Positions 1 to 7,063 of a stretch of 64,000 nucleotides of DNA are shown piece after piece. The translations under genes were made by a program, and so were the position numbers. How positions within the stretch are numbered: the first letter of the stretch is position 1; each line of letters begins with the position of its first letter. The stretch comes from Gammaproteobacteria bacterium (GTDB taxonomy: Bacteria > Pseudomonadota > Gammaproteobacteria > JAABTG01). The DNA lies in NCBI GenBank assembly GCA_034522055.1, contig JAXHLS010000002.1, positions 3,615,549-3,679,548 of the forward strand, written 5' to 3'. The notes below the pieces were generated by a model. It did no database searches. It was not told the DNA's origin and worked only from the letters and a program-made list of their open reading frames with translations.

Positions 1-134
1 AGTTACCCAAGCTTGCCACCTATCTTGGCCACGTTCACGTGAATGAGACCTACTGGTATCTCGAGGCCGTCCCGGAACTCCTCCAGTTGGCCACCAAGCG
101 CCTGATGGAGAAGGCCGAGGAGGTCCGCTCATGA
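1..134 (+). CDS. C-terminal end of a tyrosine recombinase (partial, second gene of a RIT-type trio)
   Basis: The reading frame is open from the window edge and stops at 132-134; 43 residues are visible. They contain the end of a tyrosine-recombinase catalytic domain: a LGH motif followed by ETYWYLE, where a tyrosine of YWYLE is the expected nucleophile. The stop codon overlaps the next recombinase start (ATGA), the translational coupling typical of recombinase-in-trio (RIT) elements, where three tyrosine recombinases are encoded head to tail. The first gene and most of this one lie outside the window, so the trio assignment is inferred from the overlap and the neighbour. Confidence 0.75.
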   Translation, partial: LPKLATYLGHVHVNETYWYLEAVPELLQLATKRLMEKAEEVRS

Positions 135-1126
135 TCGCCAACAGCTTTCCCGCCATGCTTCAATCCTTTTTCACGGAGCGCCTATTTCGGCAACGCTGCG
201 CCAGCGGACACACCATCGCTGGATACCGTGATGCCTTCCGTCTTCTTCTGCGTTACGCAGCAGAACGCCTCGGCACAGCGCCCTCGAAACTGCGGCTCGA
301 GGATCTCGATGCGTCCTTCATCGGGCAGTTCCTCGATCATCTCGAACAGGAGCGGGGAAACAGCGCGCGCACCCGCAACGCCCGCCTGGCTGCAATCCAT
401 TCGTTCTTTCAATATGTCGCTTTGGAGGAGCCCGCCCATGCGCTGCTTTGCCAGCGCGTCCTGGCCATGCCGAACAAACGCCATGAGCGCCGGCTGATCG
501 AGTTTCTCCACCGCGATGAGATCGATGCATTGATCGCCGCTCCAGACCCCTCCACGTGGATCGGCCGCCGGGATCGAACCTTCCTGACCGTGGCCGTTCA
601 GACAGGACTGCGGGTTTCTGAACTGATCGGACTTCGCTGTCAGGACGTCGTTCTGGAAACCGGGGCCCATGTGACATGCCTAGGAAAAGGCAGAAAACAA
701 CGCGCAACACCACTGAGTGAGGAAGTTGCGGCCATGTTGGGCAGTTGGCTGCAAGAGCGTAACGGCTTGCCTCAAGAGCCAGTCTTTCCCAGCAGCCGCG
801 GCGGGCCACTCAGCCGGGATGCGATCGAACGCCTGGTCGCAAAACATGCCAAGATAGCCGAGCAAAGCTGTCCCTCCCTGCGCCGCAAAAAAGTGACCGC
901 CCATGTCCTGAGGCACAGCGCCGCGATGGACCTTTTGCAGCACGGTATCGATCGATCGGTGATTGCCCTCTGGCTGGGACATGAGTCCGTGGAAACGACA
1001 CAGATGTATCTCCATGCAGACCTCCGCCTGAAGGAGCAGGCGCTGTCTCGCACCACGCCCCGAGGGATCGAACCGGCTCGCTACCGCCCCGACGACCAGC
1101 TGCTGGCATTCCTCGAGAGCCTGTGA
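131..1126 (+). CDS. Tyrosine recombinase, third gene of a RIT-like element
   Basis: 331 aa, complete. Residues ~10-100 form a SAM-like core-binding domain and ~120-310 the phage-integrase catalytic domain. The catalytic set is visible: Arg in TGLRVSEL, His/Arg in HVLRHSAA, His in WLGHES and the tyrosine nucleophile in QMYLHAD. It probably acts with the two upstream recombinases in DNA cleavage and rejoining to move the element. The start overlaps the preceding stop by 4 bp. The stop codon lies inside an 11-bp inverted repeat, so the element probably ends just downstream. It could also be an independent XerC-like recombinase, but the coupled tandem arrangement favours RIT. Confidence 0.85.
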   Translation: MIANSFPAMLQSFFTERLFRQRCASGHTIAGYRDAFRLLLRYAAERLGTAPSKLRLEDLDASFIGQFLDHLEQERGNSARTRNARLAAIHSFFQYVALEEPAHALLCQRVLAMPNKRHERRLIEFLHRDEIDALIAAPDPSTWIGRRDRTFLTVAVQTGLRVSELIGLRCQDVVLETGAHVTCLGKGRKQRATPLSEEVAAMLGSWLQERNGLPQEPVFPSSRGGPLSRDAIERLVAKHAKIAEQSCPSLRRKKVTAHVLRHSAAMDLLQHGIDRSVIALWLGHESVETTQMYLHADLRLKEQALSRTTPRGIEPARYRPDDQLLAFLESL

Positions 1127-1193
1127 TTATGCCGACTCGAGGCACCGCCCGAGCGCCGCCAGCCGCTTTCCAGCAGCGCGATTCGGCATAATC
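1125..1193. repeat. 11-bp inverted repeat at the end of the RIT-like element
   Basis: GATTATGCCGA at 1125-1135 and its exact reverse complement at 1183-1193 bracket 47 bp directly after the recombinase. The first arm includes the last two bases of the stop codon. A degenerate extra copy (GTCGGCATGAT, one mismatch) follows at about 1199-1209. Palindromic repeats next to the last recombinase gene are expected at RIT termini, so this is a candidate element end. The other end lies outside the window. Confidence 0.55.
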
Positions 1194-1297
1194 CGGTTGT
1201 CGGCATGATGGCGCAGTTCCTGGGTCATGAGGCCGGTGTTGCCGGCGGCGGCGAGTAGGTGTTCTAGGCAGGCGAGGAGCTCTTCACGGGTTGCGAC
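1185..1297 (-). pseudogene. Fragment resembling the C-terminal part of an ExeA-like AAA ATPase
   Basis: Reading down the minus strand from 1297 gives about 37 residues including REELLACLEHLLAAAGN and GLMTQEL. I associate this pattern with the C-terminal half of ExeA/TniB-like ATPases that assist transposition. The frame has no start, is fused upstream to an unrelated fragment, and runs into the RIT-like inverted repeat downstream. It looks like an orphan piece left by recombination. The family call rests on memory of the motif only. Confidence 0.3.
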
Positions 1298-1674
1298 GCC
1301 GGTCGCGAGGCGTGTGCTGCACTGTAGGTGTTGATCGCGACGCCCAAGCGGTCAATATCGGCATCAAAGGTGCCTTCGTATGTGTCCCATGCTTGGTGGA
1401 GGACGGCGACCCAGTCCGCATCGTTTGGGGTGAAACTGAGGTCGCTCTTAATTTGGAGATGTAGCTTGCCGCGTTTGCCGTTCTCGAGAAGTCCAGTGAC
1501 GATAATGTCGTCAAGAGGGTCATCGAACGCAGCACGTGGGGTAAGCGCCTGGACTGCATACTGGCCGGGAACTCCTCGCGCCGGTGATTCACCGAGTATG
1601 GCTGCCAAGTAATAGGCAACGACGCGCGCTTCAAAGTGCGTGCCGCCGCCACCTGTGGAATAGGGGCTTGCCAT
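1264..1674 (-). pseudogene. Truncated N-terminal domain of a large protein, possibly a defence-type ATPase
   Basis: 136 aa, starting with a Gly-rich segment and GTHFEARVVAYYLAAIL. This is a recognisable N-terminal module (alpha-rich start, then D-D-I-V and LHLQIKSDLSF strands of a PD-(D/E)xK-like fold) found on long NACHT/STAND-type or nuclease-ATPase proteins. The recognisable part ends near residue 120, after which a serine-rich out-of-frame tail reaches a stop next to the RIT-like element, so the rest of the protein is missing. The exact family is uncertain. Confidence 0.5.
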
Positions 1675-1712
1675 CTAGGGAGCGAGCCCTCGATCGTACG
1701 TGGACTCCTTCT

Positions 1713-2879
1713 TCAGTCGCTGGCCCATTTTCTTACAACCCTGTTGCCAGCGTCACCAGCGTCCTTCGGGATCCACCGATAGTAGACTCGCGCCGTGAAC
1801 GTCCAATCCGTATGACCCATTTGCGCGGCAACCCACTGCGGCGACTCGCCCGCCATCAACGACATCGAGGCAAACGTGTGACGCATCTGGCCGGGAGGCC
1901 GGTAACGGACGCCAGCCCGCCGGCAAAGCGTATTCCATTGCCGAGTGCGAAGCGCCTGGTCGCCTGTCCACCGTTCTCGCGTATGAGGATTCTGGAAAAC
2001 TTCAGCGCCCTTCAGAAACGTATGTTCCTTCTGGGCCTTCAGGGCGGCAAGAGCCGGTGGCAGGAGGTTGACCGTGCGCTCGCCAGCTTCCGTCTTCGTG
2101 TCCTCGATTTCCTCCGCGTCCTGAGTTAGCGCACCGTCCACGTAGATTCGATCGTTAATCCAGTCAACATTGCCCCACTTGAGGGCGAACAGCTCGGAGA
2201 GCCGTAGCCCCGTCCAGAACCCGAACTGGACCAGGTTCTGGAGCTGTCCCCTGGCGGCCCCGATCAGCGCAGTACGCTCCTCGTGGCTGAACGGGTCGAT
2301 CTTGGACTTAGTGCTGGCTACCGATTCGCTCCGCGACTTTCGGCGGCGAATGACCTTGTTCGCCATCGGGTGATTGTGGATGAGCTCTTGTTCCACAGCC
2401 TCGTTGAGAGCCCGCCGCAGGACGCTGAGCTTGTTGTTCTGGGTCTTTCCGCTCCAGCCTTGGGACTTGGCCCAGTCGCGGATCATGTGCCACTTCAGAT
2501 CCGTGAGCGCGAGCTGACCGAACTCGGGGATGATCTGGTTGAAGACGATTCGCTTGTCGACGGTGCGGGTAGAGGCCTTCAAGTCCTTTTCCTCACCGCG
2601 CCACCAATCGGAGAGGAAACGCTCGACGGCAATCGTCGCGCCGGGCTGGTCGCTGAAGAGCGGTGCGCTCTTTGATTTCGGGAAGGTGGTCGCGTAGTCG
2701 AAGGTGCTTTTTTCGATCGCATCTAGAATGGCAGCGCGATGGCGCTCGGCCCGCTTCAGGTTAGCGGGGGTGGGCTTGAGCTTGATCTTCTCGCGGCAAC
2801 GCTTTCCCTGATAGGTGAAGGAGATCTCGATGGACGAGGCGCTGACTGCCCTGACACCCGTGCGAGGCTTTCTACCCAA
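1713..2879 (-). CDS. Phage-type site-specific integrase
   Basis: 388 aa tyrosine recombinase. Residues ~1-75 are an arm-type DNA-binding domain (ISFTYQGKRCREKI, DUF3596-like), ~85-175 a core-binding domain and ~195-380 the catalytic domain with TGLRLSEL, the QMRHTFAS box, the MGHTDW box and the nucleophile tyrosine in RVYYRW. It integrates or excises a mobile element at a tRNA target. A small excisionase-like gene overlaps its start, and a tRNA-Thr 3' half lies ~530 bp upstream of the start, a plausible attachment site. No other phage genes are seen, so the element is either very small or mostly deleted. Confidence 0.9.
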   Translation of the reverse strand: MGRKPRTGVRAVSASSIEISFTYQGKRCREKIKLKPTPANLKRAERHRAAILDAIEKSTFDYATTFPKSKSAPLFSDQPGATIAVERFLSDWWRGEEKDLKASTRTVDKRIVFNQIIPEFGQLALTDLKWHMIRDWAKSQGWSGKTQNNKLSVLRRALNEAVEQELIHNHPMANKVIRRRKSRSESVASTKSKIDPFSHEERTALIGAARGQLQNLVQFGFWTGLRLSELFALKWGNVDWINDRIYVDGALTQDAEEIEDTKTEAGERTVNLLPPALAALKAQKEHTFLKGAEVFQNPHTRERWTGDQALRTRQWNTLCRRAGVRYRPPGQMRHTFASMSLMAGESPQWVAAQMGHTDWTFTARVYYRWIPKDAGDAGNRVVRKWASD

Positions 2880-3040
2880 TGGTGATATCCATCCACGCTA
2901 ATTAGAATTCTGCCGTCCGGGGCTTTGCTCCAAACCTGGCCCTCCAGCCATACGCCGTCCCTGAGTTTGGTGCGAATGGCATTCTCAGAGTACCCCGTCT
3001 CCTCTGAGAATTTACGAATTGTAACCCAGTTCACGGCCAC
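2756..3040 (-). CDS. Excisionase-like small DNA-binding protein
   Basis: 94 aa. Residues 1-55 (VTIRKFSEETGYSENAIR, then a VWSKAPDGRILI wing and YHHWVES) form a winged-helix fold of the excisionase/MerR type, probably controlling integrase directionality. The reading frame continues 124 bp into the integrase coding region, and its Ser/Arg/Pro-rich last ~30 residues look like out-of-frame integrase sequence. The functional protein may therefore be shorter, or a frameshift may have removed the original stop. It sits immediately upstream of and on the same strand as the integrase. Confidence 0.65.
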   Translation of the reverse strand: MAVNWVTIRKFSEETGYSENAIRTKLRDGVWLEGQVWSKAPDGRILISVDGYHHWVESLARVSGQSAPRPSRSPSPIRESVAARRSSSSPPPLT

Positions 3041-3412
3041 CGGTTACACCAGCGATGGAAAAGTCGGTACCGATGGTACAAATATCACTTCACGGGGGGG
3101 TTGGTGGACGGCGCCTTCTTCGTAGAGACGGGTCGGTCCTAAGGTTAAATCGTTCACGGTAGGCTTGAGGTGGATTCATTAATCATCTGATTTTTAAAAG
3201 GTATTGCAGCAAGGCAGCGGTTCCGAGAGTAAAGTCAAGGAAGTTGGCGTAGGTCGGAAGGTAGACTGCTTAGTGCCTACGCTGACCGTACTCATGCTAT
3301 CTAATCCAGGGTCGGGAAAAATTCTGGATAGCGGGCCAAGGAGAGTCAGCTATTGGCCTTGAATCTAGTCGATCCACCGGCCAAGAGCGTCGAAAGGACG
3401 CTCAGGTATGGA
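3041..3412. other. Non-coding region upstream of the excisionase/integrase genes
   Basis: No credible gene. It must contain the promoter of the minus-strand excisionase-integrase pair. Base composition is more AT-rich than the chromosome average, with a TTTTTAAAAGG run near 3190, consistent with mobile-element DNA. A short inverted repeat (GGCCAA ... TTGGCC) lies around 3340-3360. Nothing else could be supported. Confidence 0.5.
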
Positions 3413-3459
3413 GATTCGTAATCAGTAGGTCGGGCGTTCGATTCGTCTCACCGGCACCA
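3413..3459 (+). tRNA. 3' half of tRNA-Thr(CGT), probable integrase attachment-site scar
   Basis: The segment reads as the 3' portion of a tRNA-Thr: anticodon loop TTCGTAA (anticodon CGT), the AATCAGTAGGTC variable region typical of tRNA-Thr, a T-arm with TTCGATT loop, acceptor strand ACCGGC and encoded CCA at 3457-3459. No matching 5' acceptor or D-arm is found upstream, so this is not a full gene. Phage-type integrases commonly duplicate the 3' end of their target tRNA, so this is most simply an att half-site of the adjacent integrase element. Confidence 0.75.
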
Positions 3460-3500
3460 TAGAATCAAAGGGTTACGGAAAAGAAAATTAGAAAATACTG

Positions 3501-3523
3501 AACTGGCTACCAAACTGGCTACC
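3501..3523. repeat. Short direct repeat next to the tRNA-Thr half-site
   Basis: The 11-mer AACTGGCTACC occurs twice in tandem (3501-3511 and 3513-3523), about 45 bp from the tRNA-Thr 3' half. Paired direct repeats beside an attachment site can be arm-type integrase-binding sites. That role is inference from position only. Confidence 0.4.
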
Positions 3524-3572
3524 GGCCAACGTCGTCAGATAGCCAACGCAAGGAGGCGCGCCCACGTTCAGC

Positions 3573-3975
3573 CGCAGCATCGGGCCCAACCTTGTCCTCG
3601 AGGCCCTCACCCTGGCGGCTCACGCCGCCCCATACTGCGATATGCGGGGCCAAGTGGCCCGGGTGGTGGACGGCGACACCCTTCACCTGGCAGAGAGTCC
3701 CCAGGCGCAGCCGGTGAAGATCCGACTCGCCGATGTTGACACCTCGGAACACGATCAACCCTACGGCCGCGAGGCCACCCAGCTGCTGGCCCGGGTCGCC
3801 TTCGGCCGTCCCTTGTGTGCGACCACCACCGTGGACCGGGGCGCAATTTCGCGCTGGCGACGAATGGAATAACCGCGAACTCGGGCGACGTAGCAGCCTG
3901 GGTCTATCGGAAGTACGCCACGCCGACCTTCCGTTGGCAGTTCCTCGAGGCGGAAGCCGCAGTCCGGCATGGGGT
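3573..3975 (+). pseudogene. Frameshifted SNase-like thermonuclease fused to a tRNA scar
   Basis: The first frame has a hydrophobic leader ending AHA-APYCD, then QVARVVDGDTLHL and VKIRLADVDTSE, the hallmark start of staphylococcal-nuclease-like secreted nucleases (the Asp residues bind calcium). After about 3815-3840 the similarity moves to another frame, which gives AAWVYRKYAT and QFLEAEAAVR, the conserved C-terminal part of the same fold. A frameshift therefore splits the gene. Just after EAEAAVRHG the sequence becomes the tRNA-Pro 3' half, so the natural C-terminus has been replaced. No ATG start is evident before the leader. Not expected to give active nuclease. Confidence 0.7.
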
Positions 3976-4013
3976 TGTGGGGGTCGGGAGTTCGAATCTC
4001 CCCGCTCCGACCA
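3967..4013 (+). tRNA. 3' half of tRNA-Pro(GGG), probable attachment-site scar
   Basis: Starting in the anticodon loop (CATGGGGT, anticodon GGG), the segment continues through the variable region GGGGGTCGG, a T-arm with perfect GGGAG/CTCCC stem and TTCGAAT loop, acceptor strand CGCTCCG and CCA at 4011-4013. The 5' half is absent; upstream sequence belongs to a broken nuclease gene. This is a second tRNA 3'-end scar within 600 bp, pointing to repeated integration events by elements with different tRNA targets. Confidence 0.75.
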
Positions 4014-4082
4014 TATAATTAAAGCCTTACAGGCGGTTTATTCTGTTGAGTATTAAGTGAGTAGGTACCGCCGGTTCCGGTC

Positions 4083-4502
4083 CTACAATATCGCGAACGA
4101 CCGGCCATCTGGGAGTCGGTAACGTGAGAAATCACGAATGTCGGTCGTCATGATCTCGCGTATCCCGGTTTCGTTCGCGACCCAATAGAGCGTCGCATCG
4201 GCCAAATCCATCTCGCGTTTATTGTCTGCGGAGTAGGTGTTCATCCAGGAAACCATGTCTCCCAGGTGGTAGGGGCTGAATGGATAGACGACAACGCCGC
4301 CCAGTTCAATCCACTGCAATAGTTCAAAACGCTGGGGCATCCCAAGCAAATAGCTGGCTTCGACGATGCAAGGCCAAGTCGTGAGCACGCGCAACCCGTT
4401 TGCGGAAAACTCCGAGATTAGCTGGTCGTAATGGTCGTGGTGTCTGTCGTCGACAGCGAACAGCGCAATCAGCGGGCCAGCATCAATCAGTATGCTTCTC
4501 AC
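4083..4502 (-). CDS. PIN-domain toxin (VapC-like ribonuclease)
   Basis: 139 aa covering a single PIN domain. The acidic metal site is visible: Asp7 in LIDAGPLIALF, Glu in TWPCIVEASYLL, Asp in REMDLADATLYWVA and Asp in IMTTDIRDF. PIN toxins cleave RNA, often tRNA or rRNA. Its start lies inside the end of the antitoxin gene (20-bp overlap), so the two are translationally coupled. Length and motif order are typical of complete VapC proteins. Confidence 0.88.
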   Translation of the reverse strand: MRSILIDAGPLIALFAVDDRHHDHYDQLISEFSANGLRVLTTWPCIVEASYLLGMPQRFELLQWIELGGVVVYPFSPYHLGDMVSWMNTYSADNKREMDLADATLYWVANETGIREIMTTDIRDFSRYRLPDGRSFAIL

Positions 4503-4722
4503 GCAGCTTTTTCCTCACCTTTTCGGATACCTGTTCAGACGCATCGCTGGTGCCAAGTGGCGTATTGCTGCGCACCTGGTGCAATAATTCGGCGGGATTT
4601 TTTAATCCCAGCACGCGCTCGATCGCATCCTTGACGAATTCGGATTTGCTGATTCCGAGTCGGTGTGCCTCTTCCTCGATGCGTGCTTCGATTGCCGGTT
4701 CGAGTCGTACGGACAAAGCCAC
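4483..4722 (-). CDS. Ribbon-helix-helix antitoxin of the PIN toxin
   Basis: 79 aa. The N-terminus MALSVRLEPAIEARIEEEA followed by GISKSEFVKDAIERVL is a classic ribbon-helix-helix DNA-binding fold (CopG/Arc type). The basic C-terminus should bind and inhibit the toxin. It precedes and overlaps the PIN gene in the usual antitoxin-first order. A perfect palindrome about 20 bp upstream of the start is the likely autoregulatory operator. Confidence 0.85.
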   Translation of the reverse strand: MALSVRLEPAIEARIEEEAHRLGISKSEFVKDAIERVLGLKNPAELLHQVRSNTPLGTSDASEQVSEKVRKKLREKHTD

Positions 4723-4742
4723 TGGCTGACCCTCGTATTGAT

Positions 4743-4757
4743 GTATTACGGTAATAC
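4743..4757. promoter_or_regulatory. Palindromic operator of the toxin-antitoxin pair
   Basis: GTATTACGGTAATAC is a perfect inverted repeat around a central base pair, 20 bp upstream of the antitoxin start, where an RHH dimer would occlude the promoter. The palindrome and position are direct observations; binding is inferred from how RHH antitoxins normally act. Confidence 0.65.
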
Positions 4758-4789
4758 TACACGGCGCTGATTCGTGCGGGCAATGCCGG

Positions 4790-5830
4790 ATGTCGGGATG
4801 AATCCCGACCTACATCCGTGCCCCGGGAAGGGGCGATTGTCTTGTCTTCGTGGCCGGGCTGTCGGGATGAATCCCGACCTACATCCGTGCCGCCGGAACG
4901 AGCGGTGGGGGGTGTTTGTAGGTCGGGCTGTAGGTCGGGCTTCAGCCCGACAGTCCGCCGATGGGGATTCCAACCCGACGTGGGTGCATGGGGCAATGCC
5001 GGATGTCGGGATGAATCCCGACCTACATCCCGATAACGAGGCGAGCTGGTGGGTCCGCTGCGCTTGACCCACCCTACGTTTCTGCGCGCATCGACGTCAT
5101 TGGAAGAGGCGTAGGTCGGCTGCCTTGGCAGCCGACGGAAACTCGGCGGTTTGTGGGCGCGGATGTCGGTTGCCGAGAGCAACCGACCTACAGACTGCTT
5201 GACAGGAAACGGAGTACATACATTCGTGCCGCCGGAACGAGCGGTGGGGGGTGTTTGTAGGTCGGGCTTCAGCCCGACAGTCCGCCGATGGGGATTCCAA
5301 CCCGACGTGGGTGCATGGGGCAATGCCGGATGTCGGGATGAATCCCGACCTACATCCCGATAACGAGGCGAGCTGGTGGGTCCGCTGCGCTTGACCCACC
5401 CTACGTTTCTGCGCGCATCGACGTCATTGGAAGAGGCGTAGGTCGGCTGCTCTTGGCAGCCGACGGAAACTCGGCGGTTTGTGGGCGCGGATGTCGGTTG
5501 CCGAGAGCAACCGACCTACAGACTGCTTGACAGGAAACGGAGTATCTACATTCGTGCCGCTGGAACGAGCGGTGGGGGGGTGTTTGTAGGTCGGGCTTCA
5601 GCCCGACAGCTCGCGGATGGGAATTCCAACCCGGCGTGGGGGCATGGGGCGCGGCCGGATGTCGGGATGAATCCCGACCTACATCCGTGCCCCGGGAAGG
5701 GGCGATTGTCTTGTCTTCGTGGCCGGGCTGTCGGGATGAATCCCGACCTATATTCGTGCCGCTGGAACGAGCGGTGGGGGGGGGTGTTTGTAGGTCGGCT
5801 GCTCCTGGCAGCCGACGGGATCCTGGCGGG
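4790..5830. repeat. Array of REP-like palindromes with ~330-bp tandem duplication
   Basis: A gene-free kilobase built from a few palindromic units. GTCGGGATGAATCCCGAC occurs at 4792, 4861, 5005, 5332, 5661 and 5730. Alternating with it are GTCGGGCTTCAGCCCGAC, GTCGGCTGC(C/T)TTGGCAGCCGAC and GTCGGTTGCCGAGAGCAACCGAC types, plus a GGTGGGTCCGCTGCGC..GACCCACC unit. Nearly all are joined to GTAGGTCGG / CCGACCTACA. Anchors (GTGCCGCYGGAACGAGCGG) recur at 4887, 5226, 5554 and 5756, showing two tandem copies of a ~330-bp composite and a shorter third. This resembles BIME/REP clusters that transcripts can fold into hairpins. Confidence 0.85.
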
Positions 5831-5854
5831 TGGCGGGCGGGGCCGTCCCGGTCC

Positions 5855-6292
5855 TCAAGATGAGGGCAACGGCATGTCCGCGGGCGGCGCGCCGTTCAGG
5901 GGCGTCTCGTGGACATGCAGCCAGCGCAGGGTGTCCGCCCGCTCGAGCCACACCGAGGCTACCACCCCCACCACGTCGCCGTCGTGGCGTTGCCACTCCT
6001 CGTAAGTGGCGAGGATGGTCTGGCCGGTCACATGGCGGATGCGGATGTCATGGACCGCGATGGCGAGCCCCGGGCTCGCGCCATGGGCCGCGCGGATCTC
6101 CCTGGCGAGGCCGTCGAGGTCCAGCACCGTTCCGGCGGAGGAGACGAAGGTGAAGCCCGGGTGGAAGTGGTCCAGGAATTGTTGCTGGAAGGTCTCGTCC
6201 CGGGCCGGCAGAGTGCCGCCGAACCACGCCGCGAAGAAGGCGTGGACGGCCTCCACCTGCTGCCGGACCCGGTCTATCAATGGATGTGCCAT
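5855..6292 (-). CDS. SnoaL/NTF2-like fold protein
   Basis: 145 aa. The pattern of an N-terminal helix pair (VRQQVEAVHAFFAAWFGG), a GFTFVSSAGTVLDLDGLA strand-helix element, then IRIRHVTGQTILATYEEWQ and VVASVWLERAD strands fits small alpha+beta barrel proteins of the NTF2/SnoaL type (DUF4440-like). Proteins of this fold are enzymes or ligand binders and no specific activity can be assigned. It stands alone between the repeat array and the mocA gene, which is divergently transcribed. Confidence 0.7.
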   Translation of the reverse strand: MAHPLIDRVRQQVEAVHAFFAAWFGGTLPARDETFQQQFLDHFHPGFTFVSSAGTVLDLDGLAREIRAAHGASPGLAIAVHDIRIRHVTGQTILATYEEWQRHDGDVVGVVASVWLERADTLRWLHVHETPLNGAPPADMPLPSS

Positions 6293-6428
6293 GGTGGTAT
6301 TCCCGATGGCCGGGGCCGCGTTGGCCTGCTGCCCGTCGCCCCGGAGGATTCAACCCTACAATGACAGCCATGGTCCTGACCACCTCCATGTCCCGCGCTC
6401 GGCATCGGGCGGCGCGGAGTTCGTGCCC

Positions 6429-7034
6429 ATGAGCCCCCACCATCCGGGCCGCTGTGGCGCCGTGGTGCTGGCCGCCGGCGGCTCCAGCCGCATGGGGGGG
6501 CGCAACAAGCTGTTGCTACCGGTGGCCGGCGTGCCCATGGTGCGGCGCGTCGCCGCCGCGGCCCTGGGCTCCGAAGCCGATCCGGTGGTGGTGGTGACGG
6601 GCCACGAGGCCGACGCCGTGGCCGGCGCCCTCGCCGGATTGGCGGTGACGATGGTGCACAACCCGGATTTCGCCACCGGGCTGGCGGGTTCGCTGGGCCG
6701 GGGCCTCGAGGCGTTGCCGGAAGACGTGACGGCGGCCCTGGTGTGCCTCGGGGACATGCCATGGATCGAGGCTCGCCATCTGGAGCGGCTGCTGGCCGCC
6801 CGGGACGGCACGGCTCAGGGCTCCGTGTGGGTGCCCACTTGGGCCGGCCGGCGGGGCAATCCGGTGCTGTGGTCCAGCCAATGGTTCCCCGCCCTCATGG
6901 CCCTGGAGGGGGATCGGGGCGGGCGGGCCATCATCGCGGCCCGTCCACCGGGGCTGCGGGAGGTGCCCATGCCCGACGACGCCATCCACTGCGACATCGA
7001 CGCGCCGGGGGATCTGCCGCCCGATGCCGGATGA
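6429..7034 (+). CDS. mocA: Molybdenum cofactor cytidylyltransferase (MocA-like)
   Basis: 201 aa. The N-terminus VVLAAGGSSRMGGRNKLLL is the nucleotidyltransferase signature of the MobA/MocA family, followed by PVVVVTGHEAD, CLGDMPWI (metal-binding Asp) and RRGNPVLW. These enzymes attach CMP (or GMP) to molybdopterin for insertion into xanthine-dehydrogenase-type enzymes. An ATG at 6429 is chosen because it directly precedes the conserved start of the domain; the frame is open further upstream. It converges with xdhC, whose product serves the same enzyme class. No molybdoenzyme structural gene lies in the window. Confidence 0.82.
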   Translation: MSPHHPGRCGAVVLAAGGSSRMGGRNKLLLPVAGVPMVRRVAAAALGSEADPVVVVTGHEADAVAGALAGLAVTMVHNPDFATGLAGSLGRGLEALPEDVTAALVCLGDMPWIEARHLERLLAARDGTAQGSVWVPTWAGRRGNPVLWSSQWFPALMALEGDRGGRAIIAARPPGLREVPMPDDAIHCDIDAPGDLPPDAG

Positions 7035-7063
7035 GGGGGGCGGATGTCGCCGGGCCCTCGAAC

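Noticed and set aside
3390-3459. Complete tRNA-Thr gene
   Set aside because: Only the anticodon loop onwards fits; no 5' acceptor strand complementary to ACCGGC and no D-arm upstream.
4790-5830. CRISPR array
   Set aside because: Repeats are self-palindromic, unevenly spaced and of several kinds; there are no unique spacers of constant length and no cas genes.
4760-5860. Several short open frames in the repeat array
   Set aside because: They translate palindromic repeats (recurring CRDESRPTS-like peptides) and differ only by repeat phase; no start sites or homology.
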